DNA of 60,000 nt from Chondrilla cf. caribensis (taxonomy: Eukaryota; Porifera; Demospongiae; Chondrillida; Chondrillidae), in the NCBI GenBank assembly GCA_964020155.1, contig OZ026557.1:260001-320000 (forward strand), in the 5' to 3' direction. Positions 11,722 through 24,200 of the stretch are shown piece by piece. The notes beneath the pieces are model-generated. The model was not told the DNA's origin and ran no database searches. It saw nothing but the letters and a program-made list of their open reading frames with translations. The translations under genes and the position numbers were made by a program. Numbering within the stretch: position 1 is the first letter of the stretch; the number at the start of each line of letters is the position of its first letter.

Positions 11722-12841
11722 TGGGAGAGTATAGGAGAGAAAACACTAAGCACCTTTTTGCATATCTCATGGGGGAGGGGGCGAGTCAACTTCATACTTT
11801 AGACAGACCATGTTGGGGATGTGAACTAACTTCTGAAACAATTCCCATCTCAATAGGTGGCCTGTAACCCCAGCTACATTCGAAGGTGCTTAATATATTT
11901 TCAATGTATGGGAGAGTATAGGAGAGAAAACGCTAAGCACCTTTTTGCATATCTCATGGGGGAGGGGGCGTGTCAACTTCATACTTCAGACAGACCATGT
12001 TGGGGATGTGAACTAACTTCTGAAACAATTCCCATCTCAATAGGTGGCCTGTAACCCCAGCTACATTCGAAGGTGCTTAATACTTTTTCAATGTATGGGA
12101 GAGAATAGGAGAGAAAATGCTAAGCACCTTTTTGCATATCTCATGTGAGAGAGGGCGTGTCAACTTTATATTTTAGACAGACCCAGTTAGGGACGTGAAC
12201 TAACTTTTGAAATAATTCCCATCTCAATAGGTGGTCTGTAACCCCAGCTACATTCGAAGGTGCTTAATACTTTTTCAATGTATGGGAGAGAATAGGAGAG
12301 AAAATGCTAAGCACCTTTTTGCATATCTCATGTGAGAGAGGGCGTGTCAACTTTATATTTTAGACAGACCATGTAGGGGATGTGAACTAACTTCTGAAAC
12401 AATTCCCATCTCAATAGGTGGCCTGTAACCCCAGCTACATTCGAAGGTGCTTAATATATTTTCAATGTATGGGAGAGTATAGGAGAGAAAACGCTAAGCA
12501 CCTTTTCGCATATCTCATGGGGGAGGGGGCGTGTCAACTTCATACTTCAGACAGACCCAGTTAGGGACGTGAACTAACTTTTGAAATAATTCCCATCTCA
12601 ATAGGTGGTCTGTAACCCCAGCTACATTCGAAGGTGCTTAATACTTTTTCAATGTATGGGAGAGAATAGGAGAGAAAATGCTAAGCACCTTTTTGCATAT
12701 CTCATGTGAGAGAGGGCGTGTCAACTTTATATTTTAGACAGACCCAGTTAGGGACGTGAACTAACTTTTGAAACAATTCCCATCTCAATAGGTGGCCTGT
12801 AACCCCAGCTACATTCGAAGGTGCTTAATACTTTTTCAATG

Positions 12842-12847
12842 TACGTA
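12842..12847. mobile_element. Candidate MITE excision footprint TACGTA
   Basis: A 4-bp insertion at the same AATG-TA-TGGG site used by the MITE at 17704. TA plus the terminal CG of the element plus TA is the expected Tc1-type footprint. Confidence 0.6.
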
Positions 12848-13739
12848 TGGGAGAGTATAGGAGAGAAAACGCTAAGCACCTTTTCGCATATCTCATGGCA
12901 GAGGGGGTGTGTCAACTTTATATTTTAGACAGACCCAGTTAGGGACGTGAACTAACTTTTGAAATAATTCCCATCTCAATAGGTGGTCTGTAACCCCACC
13001 TACATTCGAAGGTGCTTAATACTTTTTCAATGTATGGGAGAGAATAGGAGAGAAAACGTTAAGCACCTTTTTGCATATCTCATGTGAGAGAGGGCGTGTC
13101 AACTTTATATTTTAGACAGACCCAGTTAGGGACATGAACTAACTTTTGAAATAATTCCCATCTCAATAGGTGGTCTGTAACCCCAGCTACATTCGAAGGT
13201 GCTTAATATATTTTCAATGTATGGGAGAGGATAGGGGAGAAAACGCTAAGCACCTTTTTGCATATCTCATGGGGGAGGGGGCGAGTCAACTTCATACTTT
13301 AGACAGACCATGTAGGGGATGTGAACTAACTTCTGAAACAATTCCCATCTCAATAGGTGGCCTGTAACCCAATCTACATTGGAAGGTGCTGACCATTTTT
13401 CAATGTATGGGAGAGTATAGGAGAGAAAACACTAAGCACCTTTTTGCATAGCTCATGTGAGAGGGGGTGTGTCAACTGTATATTTTAGCACAATCTAGTC
13501 GGGGACGTGAACTAACTTCTGAAACAATTCCCATCTCAATAGGTGGCCTGTAACCCCAGCTACATTCGAAGGTGCTTAATATATTTTCAATGTATGGGAG
13601 AGTATAGGAGAGAAAATGCTAAGCACCTTTTTGTATAGCTCATGGGGGAGGGGGCGTGTCAACTTCATACTTTAGACAGACCATGTTGGGGATGTGAACT
13701 AACTTCTGAAACAATTCCCATCTCAATAGGTGGCCTGTA

Positions 13740-16700
13740 ACCCCAGCTACATTCGAAGGTGCTTAATATATTTTCAATGTATGGGAGAGTATAGGAGAGA
13801 AAATGCTAAGCACCTTTTTGCATAGCTCATGTGAGAGGGGGTGTGGCAACTTCATATTTTAGACAGACCCAGTTAGGGACGTGAACTAACTTTCGAAATA
13901 ATTCCCATCTCAATAGGTGGTCTGTAACCCCACCTACATTCGAAGGTGCTTAATACTTTTTCAATGTATGGGAGAGTATAGGAGAGAAAATGCTAAGCAC
14001 CTTTTTGCATATCCCATGGCAGAGGGGGTGTGTCAACTTTATATTTTAGACAGACCATGTTAGGGACGTGAACTAACTTTTGAAACAATTCCCATCTCAA
14101 TAGGTGGTCTGTAACCCCAGCTACATTCGAAGGTGCTTAATATATTTTCAATGTATGGGAGAGTATAGGAGAGAAAACATTAAGCACCTTTTTGCATATC
14201 TCATGGGGGAGGGGGTGTGTCAACTTTATATTTTAGACAGACCCAGTTAGGGATGTGAACTAACTTTTGAAATAATTTCCATCTCAATAGGTGGCCTGTA
14301 ACCTCAGCTACATTCGAAGGTGCTTAATATATTTTCAATGTATGGGAGAGTATAGGAGAGAAAATGCTAAGCACCTTTTTGCATAGCTCATGTGAGAGGG
14401 GGTGTGTCAACTGTATATTTTAGCACAATCTAGTCGGGGACGTGAACTAACTTTTGAAATAATTCCCATCTCAATAGGTGGTCTGTAACCCCAGCTACAT
14501 TCGAAGGTGCTTAATATATTTTCAATGTATGGGAGAGTATAGGAGAGAAAACGATAAGCACCTTTTTGCATATCTCATGGGGGAGGGGGTGTGTCAACTT
14601 TATATTTTAGACAGACCCAGTTAGGGATGTGAACTAATTTTTGAAATAATTCCCATCTCAATAGGTGGCCTGTAACCTCAGCTACATTCGAAGGTGCTTA
14701 ATATATTTTCAATGTATGGGAGAGTATAGGAGAGAAAATGCTAAGCACCTTTTTGCATAGCTCATGTGAGAGGGGGTGTGTCAACTTGATATTTTAGCAC
14801 AATCTAGTCGGGGACGTGAACTAACTTCTGAAACAATTCCCATCTCAATAGGTGGCCTGTAACCCCAGCTACATTGGAAGGAGCTTACCATTTTTCAATG
14901 TATGGGAGAGTATAGGAGAGAAAATGCTAAGCACCTTTTTGCATATCTCACAGGGGAGGGGGCGTGTCAACTTCATACTTTAGACAGACCATGTTGGGGA
15001 TGTGAACTAACTTCTGAAATAATTCCCATCTCAATAGGTGGCCTGTAACCCCAGCTACATTCGAAGGTGCTTAATATATTTTCAATGTATGGGAGAGTAT
15101 AGGAGAGAAAACGCTAAGCACCTTTTCGCATATCTCATGGCAGAGGGGGTGTGTCAACTTTATATTTTAGACAGACCCAGTTAGGGACGTGAACTAACTT
15201 TCGAAATAATTCCCATCTCAATAGGTGGTCTGTAACCCCAGCTACATTCGAAGGTGCTTAATATATTTTCAATGTATGGGAGAGTATAGGAGAGAAAACG
15301 CTAAGCACCTTTTCGCATATCTCATGGCAGAGGGGGTGTGTCAACTTTATATTTTAGACAGACCCAGTTAGGGACGTGAACTAACTTTCGAAATAATTCC
15401 CATCTCAATAGGTGGTCTGTAACCCCAGCTACATTCGAAGGTGCTTAATATATTTTCAATGTATGGGAGAGTATAGGAGAGAAAACGCTAAGCACCTTTT
15501 TGCATATCTCATGGCAGAGGGGGTGTGCCAACTTTATATTTTAGACAGACCCAGTTAGGGACGTGAACTAACTTTCGAAATAATTTCCATCTCAATAGGT
15601 GGTCTGTAATCCCAGCTACATTCGAAGGTGCTTAATATATTTTCAATGTATGGGAGAGTATAGGAGAGAAAATGCTAAGCACCTTTTTGCATAGCTCATG
15701 TGAGAGGGGGTGTGTCAACTTGATATTTTAGCACAATCTAGTCGGGGACGTGAACTAACTTCTGAAACAATTCCCATCTCAATAGGTGGCCTGTAACCCC
15801 AGCTACATTCGAAGGTGCTTAATATATTTTCAATGTATGGGAGAGTATAGGAGAGAAAACGCTAAGCACCTTTTTGTATAGCTCATGGGGGAGGGGGTGT
15901 GTCAACTTTATACTTTAGACAGACCATGTTGGGGATGTGAATTAACTTCTGAAACAATTCCCATCTCAATAGGTGGCCTGTAACCCCAGCTACATTCGAA
16001 GGTGCTTAATTTTCAATGTATGGGAGAGTATGGGAGAGAAAACGTTAAGCACCTTTTTACATATCTCATGGGGGAGGGGGCGTGTCAACTTCATACTTTA
16101 GACAGACCATGTTGGGGACGTGAACTAACTTTTGAAATAATTCCCATCTCAATAGGTGGCCTGTAACCTCAGCTACATTCGAAGGTGCTTAATATATTTT
16201 CAATGTATGGGAGAATATAGGAGAGAAAATGCTAAGCACCTTTTTGCATAGCTCATGTGAGAGGGGGTGTGTCAACTGTGTATTTTAGCACAATCTAGTC
16301 GGGGACGTGAACTAACTTCTGAAACAATTCCCATCTCAATAGGTGGCCTGTAACCCCAGCTACATTCGAAGGTGCTTAATATATTTTCAATGTATGGGAG
16401 AATATAGGAGAGAAAATGCTAAGCACCTTTTTGCATAGCTCATGTGAGAGGGGGTGTGTCAACTGTGTATTTTAGCACAATCTAGTCGGGGACGTGAACT
16501 AACTTCTGAAACAATTCCCATCTCAATAGGTGGCCTGTAACCCCAGCTACATTCGAAGGTGCTTAATATATTTTCAATGTATGGGAGAGTATAGGAGAGA
16601 AAATGCTAAGCACCTTTTTGCATAGCTCATGTGAGAGGGGGTGTGTCAACTGTATATTTTAGCACAATCTAGTCGGGGACGTGAACTAACTTCTGAAACA

Positions 16701-17100
16701 ATTCCCATCTCAATAGGTGGCCTGTAACCCCAGCTACATTCGAAGGTGCTTAATATATTTTCAATGTATGGGAGAGTATAGGAGAGAAAACGATAAGCAC
16801 CTTTTCGCATATCTCATGGGGGAGGGGGCGTGTCAACTCCATACTTTAGACAGACCCAGTTAGGGATGTGAACTAACTTCTGAAACAATTCCCATCTCAA
16901 TAGGTGGTCTGTAACCCCAGCTACATTCGAAGGTGCTTAATATATTTTCAATGTATGGGAGAGTATAGGAGAGAAAACGCTAAGCACCTTTTTGTATAGC
17001 TCATGGGGGAGGGGGCGTGTCATCTTCATACTTTAGACAGACCATGTTGGGGATGTGAATTAACTTCTGAAACAATTCCCATCTCAATAGGTGGTCTGTA
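13740..17100 (+). repeat. Higher-order satellite segment, copy 1 (18 units)
   Basis: A run of eighteen 187-bp units whose order of unit variants is repeated about 3,361 bp downstream. For example, the GTGTGGCAACTTC-containing unit and the CCCCACCTACATTCG unit recur at this offset. This copy lacks the MITE and the TACGTA insertions of copy 2. Confidence 0.8.
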
Positions 17101-17703
17101 ACCCCAGCTACATTCGAAGGTGCTTAATATATTTTCAATGTATGGGAGAGTATAGGAGAGAAAATGCTAAGCACCTTTTTGCATAGCTCATGTGAGAGGG
17201 GGTGTGGCAACTTCATATTTTAGACAGACCCAGTTAGGGACGTGAACTAACTTTCGAAATAATTCCCATCTCAATAGGTGGTCTGTAACCCCACCTACAT
17301 TCGAAGGTGCTTAATACTTTTTCAATGTATGGGAGAGTATAGGAGAGAAAATGCTAAGCACCTTTTTGCATATCCCATGGCAGAGGGGGTGTGTCAACTT
17401 TATATTTTAGACAGACCATGTTAGGGACGTGAACTAACTTTTGAAACAATTCCCATCTCAATAGGTGGTCTGTAACCCCAGCTACATTCGAAGGTGCTTA
17501 ATATATTTTCAATGTATGGGAGAGTATAGGAGAGAAAACATTAAGCACCTTTTTGCATATCTCATGGGGGAGGGGGTGTGTCAACTTTATATTTTAGACA
17601 GACCCAGTTAGGGATGTGAACTAACTTTTGAAATAATTTCCATCTCAATAGGTGGCCTGTAACCTCAGCTACATTCGAAGGTGCTTAATATATTTTCAAT
17701 GTA

Positions 17704-18104
17704 CGGTACGGATCACAAAAAAGTAAACGTTAACGGTTAAAAGTTACCATTATTCCGTTAACTTTTAACGGAAATCCGTTAAACGTTAACTGTTAATTTT
17801 TAACGTATACGGTTTGCCGATTACCGTTACGTAGTTTCTTCGTAAGGGTACGTACGTACGTCAACTTGTGATTTTGTTTCGCTCGGTATTTCAAGAGAAT
17901 CTTTCAACAATGGTTTTGTCAGCGTATTGTAAGCAGAGAATAATCCAGCTCTATTTCGATCGCAAATTATCTTATGGTGGTGTAGTGAAAGCTTTAACGG
18001 TTAACCGTTAACCGTTAACCATTAACGCTTTTCGCTTAACTTTTACCTGAAAAGCGTTAAACGTTAAAGGTTAACTTTCGTTTACTTTTTTGTGATCCGT
18101 ACCG
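17704..18104. mobile_element. 401-bp Tc1/mariner-like MITE with TA target duplication
   Basis: The element interrupts a satellite unit at AATG-TA-TGGG and is flanked by TA at 17702-17703 and 18105-18106. The terminal inverted repeats match perfectly for about 26 bp, starting CGGTACGGATCAC and ending GTGATCCGTACCG. The interior is dense in short GTTAACGG/TTAACCGTTAAC motifs in both orientations and has no ORF, so it is non-autonomous. TA duplication and short inverted ends fit the IS630/Tc1/mariner superfamily; the mobilising transposase is not in this window. Confidence 0.9.
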
Positions 18105-18851
18105 TATGGGAGAGTATAGGAGAGAAAATGCTAAGCACCTTTTTGCATAGCTCATGTGAGAGGGGGTGTGTCAACTGTATATTTTAGCACAATCTAGTCG
18201 GGGACGTGAACTAACTTTTGAAATAATTCCCATCTCAATAGGTGGTCTGTAACCCCAGCTACATTCGAAGGTGCTTAATATATTTTCAATGTATGGGAGA
18301 GTATAGGAGAGAAAACGATAAGCACCTTTTTGCATATCTCATGGGGGAGGGGGTGTGTCAACTTTATATTTTAGACAGACCCAGTTAGGGATGTGAACTA
18401 ATTTTTGAAATAATTCCCATCTCAATAGGTGGCCTGTAACCTCAGCTACATTCGAAGGTGCTTAATATATTTTCAATGTATGGGAGAGTATAGGAGAGAA
18501 AATGCTAAGCACCTTTTTGCATAGCTCATGTGAGAGGGGGTGTGTCAACTTGATATTTTAGCACAATCTAGTCGGGGACGTGAACTAACTTCTGAAACAA
18601 TTCCCATCTCAATAGGTGGCCTGTAACCCCAGCTACATTGGAAGGAGCTTACCATTTTTCAATGTATGGGAGAGTATAGGAGAGAAAATGCTAAGCACCT
18701 TTTTGCATATCTCACAGGGGAGGGGGCGTGTCAACTTCATACTTTAGACAGACCATGTTGGGGATGTGAACTAACTTCTGAAATAATTCCCATCTCAATA
18801 GGTGGCCTGTAACCCCAGCTACATTCGAAGGTGCTTAATATATTTTCAATG

Positions 18852-18857
18852 TACGTA
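18852..18857. mobile_element. Candidate MITE excision footprint TACGTA
   Basis: AATG-TACGTA-TGGG in higher-order copy 2. The matching site in copy 1 (near 15085) is plain AATG-TA-TGGG, so the insertion postdates the duplication. Confidence 0.65.
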
Positions 18858-19603
18858 TGGGAGAGTATAGGAGAGAAAACGCTAAGCACCTTTTCGCATA
18901 TCTCATGGCAGAGGGGGTGTGTCAACTTTATATTTTAGACAGACCCAGTTAGGGACGTGAACTAACTTTCGAAATAATTCCCATCTCAATAGGTGGTCTG
19001 TAACCCCAGCTACATTCGAAGGTGCTTAATATATTTTCAATGTATGGGAGAGTATAGGAGAGAAAACGCTAAGCACCTTTTCGCATATCTCATGGCAGAG
19101 GGGGTGTGTCAACTTTATATTTTAGACAGACCCAGTTAGGGACGTGAACTAACTTTCGAAATAATTCCCATCTCAATAGGTGGTCTGTAACCCCAGCTAC
19201 ATTCGAAGGTGCTTAATATATTTTCAATGTATGGGAGAGTATAGGAGAGAAAACGCTAAGCACCTTTTTGCATATCTCATGGCAGAGGGGGTGTGCCAAC
19301 TTTATATTTTAGACAGACCCAGTTAGGGACGTGAACTAACTTTCGAAATAATTTCCATCTCAATAGGTGGTCTGTAATCCCAGCTACATTCGAAGGTGCT
19401 TAATATATTTTCAATGTATGGGAGAGTATAGGAGAGAAAATGCTAAGCACCTTTTTGCATAGCTCATGTGAGAGGGGGTGTGTCAACTTGATATTTTAGC
19501 ACAATCTAGTCGGGGACGTGAACTAACTTCTGAAACAATTCCCATCTCAATAGGTGGCCTGTAACCCCAGCTACATTCGAAGGTGCTTAATATATTTTCA
19601 ATG

Positions 19604-19609
19604 TACGTA
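19604..19609. mobile_element. Candidate MITE excision footprint TACGTA
   Basis: AATG-TACGTA-TGGG in copy 2; the matching copy 1 site (near 15838) lacks it. Confidence 0.65.
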
Positions 19610-20735
19610 TGGGAGAGTATAGGAGAGAAAACGCTAAGCACCTTTTTGTATAGCTCATGGGGGAGGGGGTGTGTCAACTTTATACTTTAGACAGACCATG
19701 TTGGGGATGTGAATTAACTTCTGAAACAATTCCCATCTCAATAGGTGGCCTGTAACCCCAGCTACATTCGAAGGTGCTTAATTTTCAATGTATGGGAGAG
19801 TATGGGAGAGAAAACGTTAAGCACCTTTTTACATATCTCATGGGGGAGGGGGCGTGTCAACTTCATACTTTAGACAGACCATGTTGGGGACGTGAACTAA
19901 CTTTTGAAATAATTCCCATCTCAATAGGTGGCCTGTAACCTCAGCTACATTCGAAGGTGCTTAATATATTTTCAATGTATGGGAGAATATAGGAGAGAAA
20001 ATGCTAAGCACCTTTTTGCATAGCTCATGTGAGAGGGGGTGTGTCAACTGTGTATTTTAGCACAATCTAGTCGGGGACGTGAACTAACTTCTGAAACAAT
20101 TCCCATCTCAATAGGTGGCCTGTAACCCCAGCTACATTCGAAGGTGCTTAATATATTTTCAATGTATGGGAGAATATAGGAGAGAAAATGCTAAGCACCT
20201 TTTTGCATAGCTCATGTGAGAGGGGGTGTGTCAACTGTGTATTTTAGCACAATCTAGTCGGGGACGTGAACTAACTTCTGAAACAATTCCCATCTCAATA
20301 GGTGGCCTGTAACCCCAGCTACATTCGAAGGTGCTTAATATATTTTCAATGTATGGGAGAGTATAGGAGAGAAAATGCTAAGCACCTTTTTGCATAGCTC
20401 ATGTGAGAGGGGGTGTGTCAACTGTATATTTTAGCACAATCTAGTCGGGGACGTGAACTAACTTCTGAAACAATTCCCATCTCAATAGGTGGCCTGTAAC
20501 CCCAGCTACATTCGAAGGTGCTTAATATATTTTCAATGTATGGGAGAGTATAGGAGAGAAAACGATAAGCACCTTTTCGCATATCTCATGGGGGAGGGGG
20601 CGTGTCAACTCCATACTTTAGACAGACCCAGTTAGGGATGTGAACTAACTTCTGAAACAATTCCCATCTCAATAGGTGGTCTGTAACCCCAGCTACATTC
20701 GAAGGTGCTTAATATATTTTCAATGTATGGGAGAG

Positions 20736-20741
20736 TACGTA
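20736..20741. mobile_element. Candidate MITE excision footprint TACGTA at a different TA
   Basis: Here GAGAG-TA-TAGG became GAGAG-TACGTA-TAGG, a second TA dinucleotide in the unit. Copy 1 (near 16966) is uninterrupted. Use of another TA argues against simple copying of one variant unit. Confidence 0.65.
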
Positions 20742-21275
20742 TAGGAGAGAAAACGCTAAGCACCTTTTTGTATAGCTCATGGGGGAGGGGGCGTGTCATC
20801 TTCATACTTTAGACAGACCATGTTGGGGATGTGAATTAACTTCTGAAACAATTCCCATCTCAATAGGTGGTCTGTAACCCCAGCTACATTCGAAGGTGCT
20901 TAATATATTTTCAATGTATGGGAGAGTATAGGAGAGAAAATGCTAAGCACCTTTTTGTATAGCTCATGGGGGAGGGGGCGTGTCAACTTCATACTTTAGA
21001 CAGACCATGTTGGGGATGTGAACTAACTTCTGAAACAATTCCCATCTCAATAGGTGGTCTGTAACCCCAGCTACATTCGAAGGTGCTTAATATATTTTCA
21101 ATGTATGGGAGAGTATAGGAGAGAAAACGATAAGCACCTTTTCGCATATCTCATGGGGGAGGGGGCGTGTCAACTTCATACTTTAGACAGACCCAGTTAG
21201 GGATGTGAACTAACTTCTGAAACAATTCCCATCTCAATAGGTGGTCTGTAACCCCAGCTACATTGGAAGGTGCTT

Positions 21276-24200
21276 CCTTTTTTGCTTGTCACCACGAGGA
21301 CCATAGCACACTCAGGAGGGTTTGTATGCAACTCAAATTGTGTTGGTGAGTTTGGTATGGACACTGGGCAGCCCTTGGTGACCAGCAATGGGATGTCAAA
21401 TCACCTGGGTTACCATCACAATGCGTATTACACTTGTACTGAAATGTACATACAAATGTATAATGCTATGTGCCATATGGACACCTGGAAGAATTTTCAT
21501 CAGCAACAAAACCTTTCATTTTTGGTATCAAAAGGACCGTATTAGTTCCAGGAGTGTGTCCGTGCATTGGTATTAGATCTATGATGCATTATGTGCACAC
21601 AGGAGAGGCAGTGGTGACAAGCATAAAAATTGACATTTTTTTGCTTGTCACCACGAGGCCCATAGCACACTCAGGAGGGTTTATATGCATCCCAAATTGT
21701 GTTGGTGAGTTTGGCATGGACACTGGGTAGCCCTTGGTGACCAGCAATGGGATGTCAAATCACCCGAGTTATCACCACAGTGCGTATTACACTTATACTG
21801 AAATGTACATACAAATGTATAATGCTATGTGCCATATGGACACCTGGAAGAATTTTCATCAGTAACAAAACCTTTCATTTTAGTATCAAAAGGACCGTAT
21901 TAGTTCCAGGAGTGTGTCCGTGCATTGGTATTAGATCTATGATGCATTATGTGTACACAGGAGAGGTCGTGGTGACAAGTATAAAAATTGACATTTTTTT
22001 GCTTGTCACCACGAGGCCCATAGCACACTCAGGACACTTTGTATGCATCCCAAATTGTGTCGGTGAGTTTGGCACGGACACTGGGTAGCCCTTGGTGACC
22101 AGAAATGGGATGTCAAATCACCTGAGTGATCACCACAATGCGTATTACACTTATACTGAAATGTACATACAAATGTATAATGCTATGTGCCATATGGACA
22201 CCTGGAAGAATTTTTATCAGCAACAAAACCTATCATTTTTGGTATCAAAAGGACCGTATTAGTTCCAGGAGTATGTCCGTGCATTGGTATTAGATCTATG
22301 ATGCATTATGTGCACACAGGAGAGCTCGTGGTGACAAGCATAAAAATTGACATTTTTGTGCTTGTCACCACGAGGCCCATAGCACACTCAGGAGGGTTTG
22401 TATGCATCCCAAACTGTGTTGGTGAGTTTGGCACGGACACTGGGTAGCCCTTGGTGACCAGCCACCTGATGTCAAATCACCTGAGTGATCACCACAATGC
22501 GTATTACACTTATACTGAAATGTACATACAAATGTATAATGCTATGTGCCATATGGACACCTGGAAGAATTTTTATCAGCAACAAAACCTTTCATTTTTG
22601 GTATCAAAAGGACCATATTAGTTCCAGGAGTGTGTCCGTGCATTGGTATTAGATCTATGATGCATTATGTGCACACAGGAGAGGTCGTGGTGACAAGCAT
22701 AAAAATTGACATTTTTTTGCTTGTCACCACGAGGCCCATAGCACACTCAGGAGGGTTTGTATGCATCCCAAACTGTGTTGGTGAGTTTGGCACGGACACT
22801 GGGTAGCCCTTGGTGACCAGTCACCTGATGTCAAATCACCTGAGTTATCACCACAATGCGTATTACACTTATACTGAAATGTACATACAAATGTATAATG
22901 CTATGTGCCATATGGACACCTGGAAGAATTTTCATCGGTAACAAAACCTTTCATTTTTGGTATCAAAAGGACCATATTAGTTCCAGGAGTGTGTAGGTGC
23001 ATTGGTATTAGATCTATGATGCATTATGTGCACACAGGAGAGGTCGTGGTGACAAGCATAAAAATTGACATTTTTTTGCTTGTCACCACGAGGCCCATAG
23101 CACACTCAGGACACTTTGTATGCATCCCAAATTGTGTTGATGAGTTTGGCACGGACACTGGGTAGCCCTTGGTGACCAGCAATGGGATGTCAAATCACCT
23201 GGGTTATCACCACATTGCGTATTACACTTATACTGAAATGTACATACAAATGTATAATGCTATGTGCCATATGGACATCTGGAAGAATTTTCATCAGCAA
23301 CAAAACCTTTCATTATTGGTATCAAAAGGACTGTATTAGTTCCAGAAGTGTGTCCGTGCATTGGTATTAGATCTATGATGCATTATGTGCACACAGGAGA
23401 GGTCGTGGTGACAAGCATAAAAATGGACATTTTTGTGCTTGTCACCACGAGGACCATAGCACACTCAGGACACTTTATATGCATCCCAAAGTGTGTTGGT
23501 GAGTTGGGCATGGACACTGGGCAGCCCTTGGTGACCAGAAATGGGATGTCAAATCACCTGGGTTACCATCACAATGCGTATTACACTTATACTGAAATGT
23601 ACATACAAATGTATAATGCTATGTGCCATATGGATACCTGGAAGAATTTTCATCAGCAACAAAACCTTTCATTTTTGGTATCAAAAGGACCGTATTAGTT
23701 CCAGGAGTGTGTCCGTGCATTGGTATTAGATCTATGATGCATTATGTGCACACAGGAGAGGTCGTGGTGACAAGCATAAAAATTGACATTTTTGTACTTG
23801 TCACCACGAGGACCATAGCACACTCAGGACACTTTATATGCATCCCAAAGTGTGTTGATGAGTTGGGCACAGAGACTGGGTAGCCCTTGGTGACCAGAAA
23901 TGGGATGTCAAATCACCTAGGTTACCATCACAATGCGTATTACACTTATACTGAAATGTACATACAAATGTATAATGCTATGTGCCATATGGACACCTGG
24001 AAGAATTTTCATCAGCAACAAAACCTTTCATTTTTGGTATCAAAAGGACCGTATTAGTTCCAGGAGTGTGTTCGTGCATTGGTATTAGATCTATGATGCA
24101 TTATGTGCACACAGGAGAGGTCGTGGTGACAAGCATAAAAATGGACATTTTTGTGCTTGTCACCACGAGGACCATAGCACACTCAGGACACTTTATATGC

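Larger units (their letters stand above)
17101..20940 (+). repeat. Higher-order satellite segment, copy 2, with MITE and TACGTA insertions
   Basis: Near-identical to 13740-17100, apart from a 401-bp MITE plus TA duplication at 17704-18106 and 4-bp insertions near 18852, 19604 and 20736. The offset is 3,361 bp before the MITE and about 3.76-3.78 kb after it. Confidence 0.8.
10861..21275 (+). repeat. 187-bp satellite array, about 53 copies
   Basis: Head-to-tail array with unit spacing of 186-188 bp. Each unit includes CCCATCTCAATAGGTGG, GTAACCCCAGCTACATTCG, AAGGTGCTTA, CAATGTATGGGAGAGTATAG, TAAGCACCTTTTTGCAT and GGACGTGAACTAACTT. The arms AAGGTGCTTA and TAAGCACCTT form an inverted repeat about 45-50 bp apart in every unit. 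Several sequence variants alternate (GACAGACC versus GCACAATCTAGTCGGGGACG). The array is broken only by one MITE and a few 4-bp insertions. Short open frames recur once per unit and are not genes. Confidence 0.97.
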
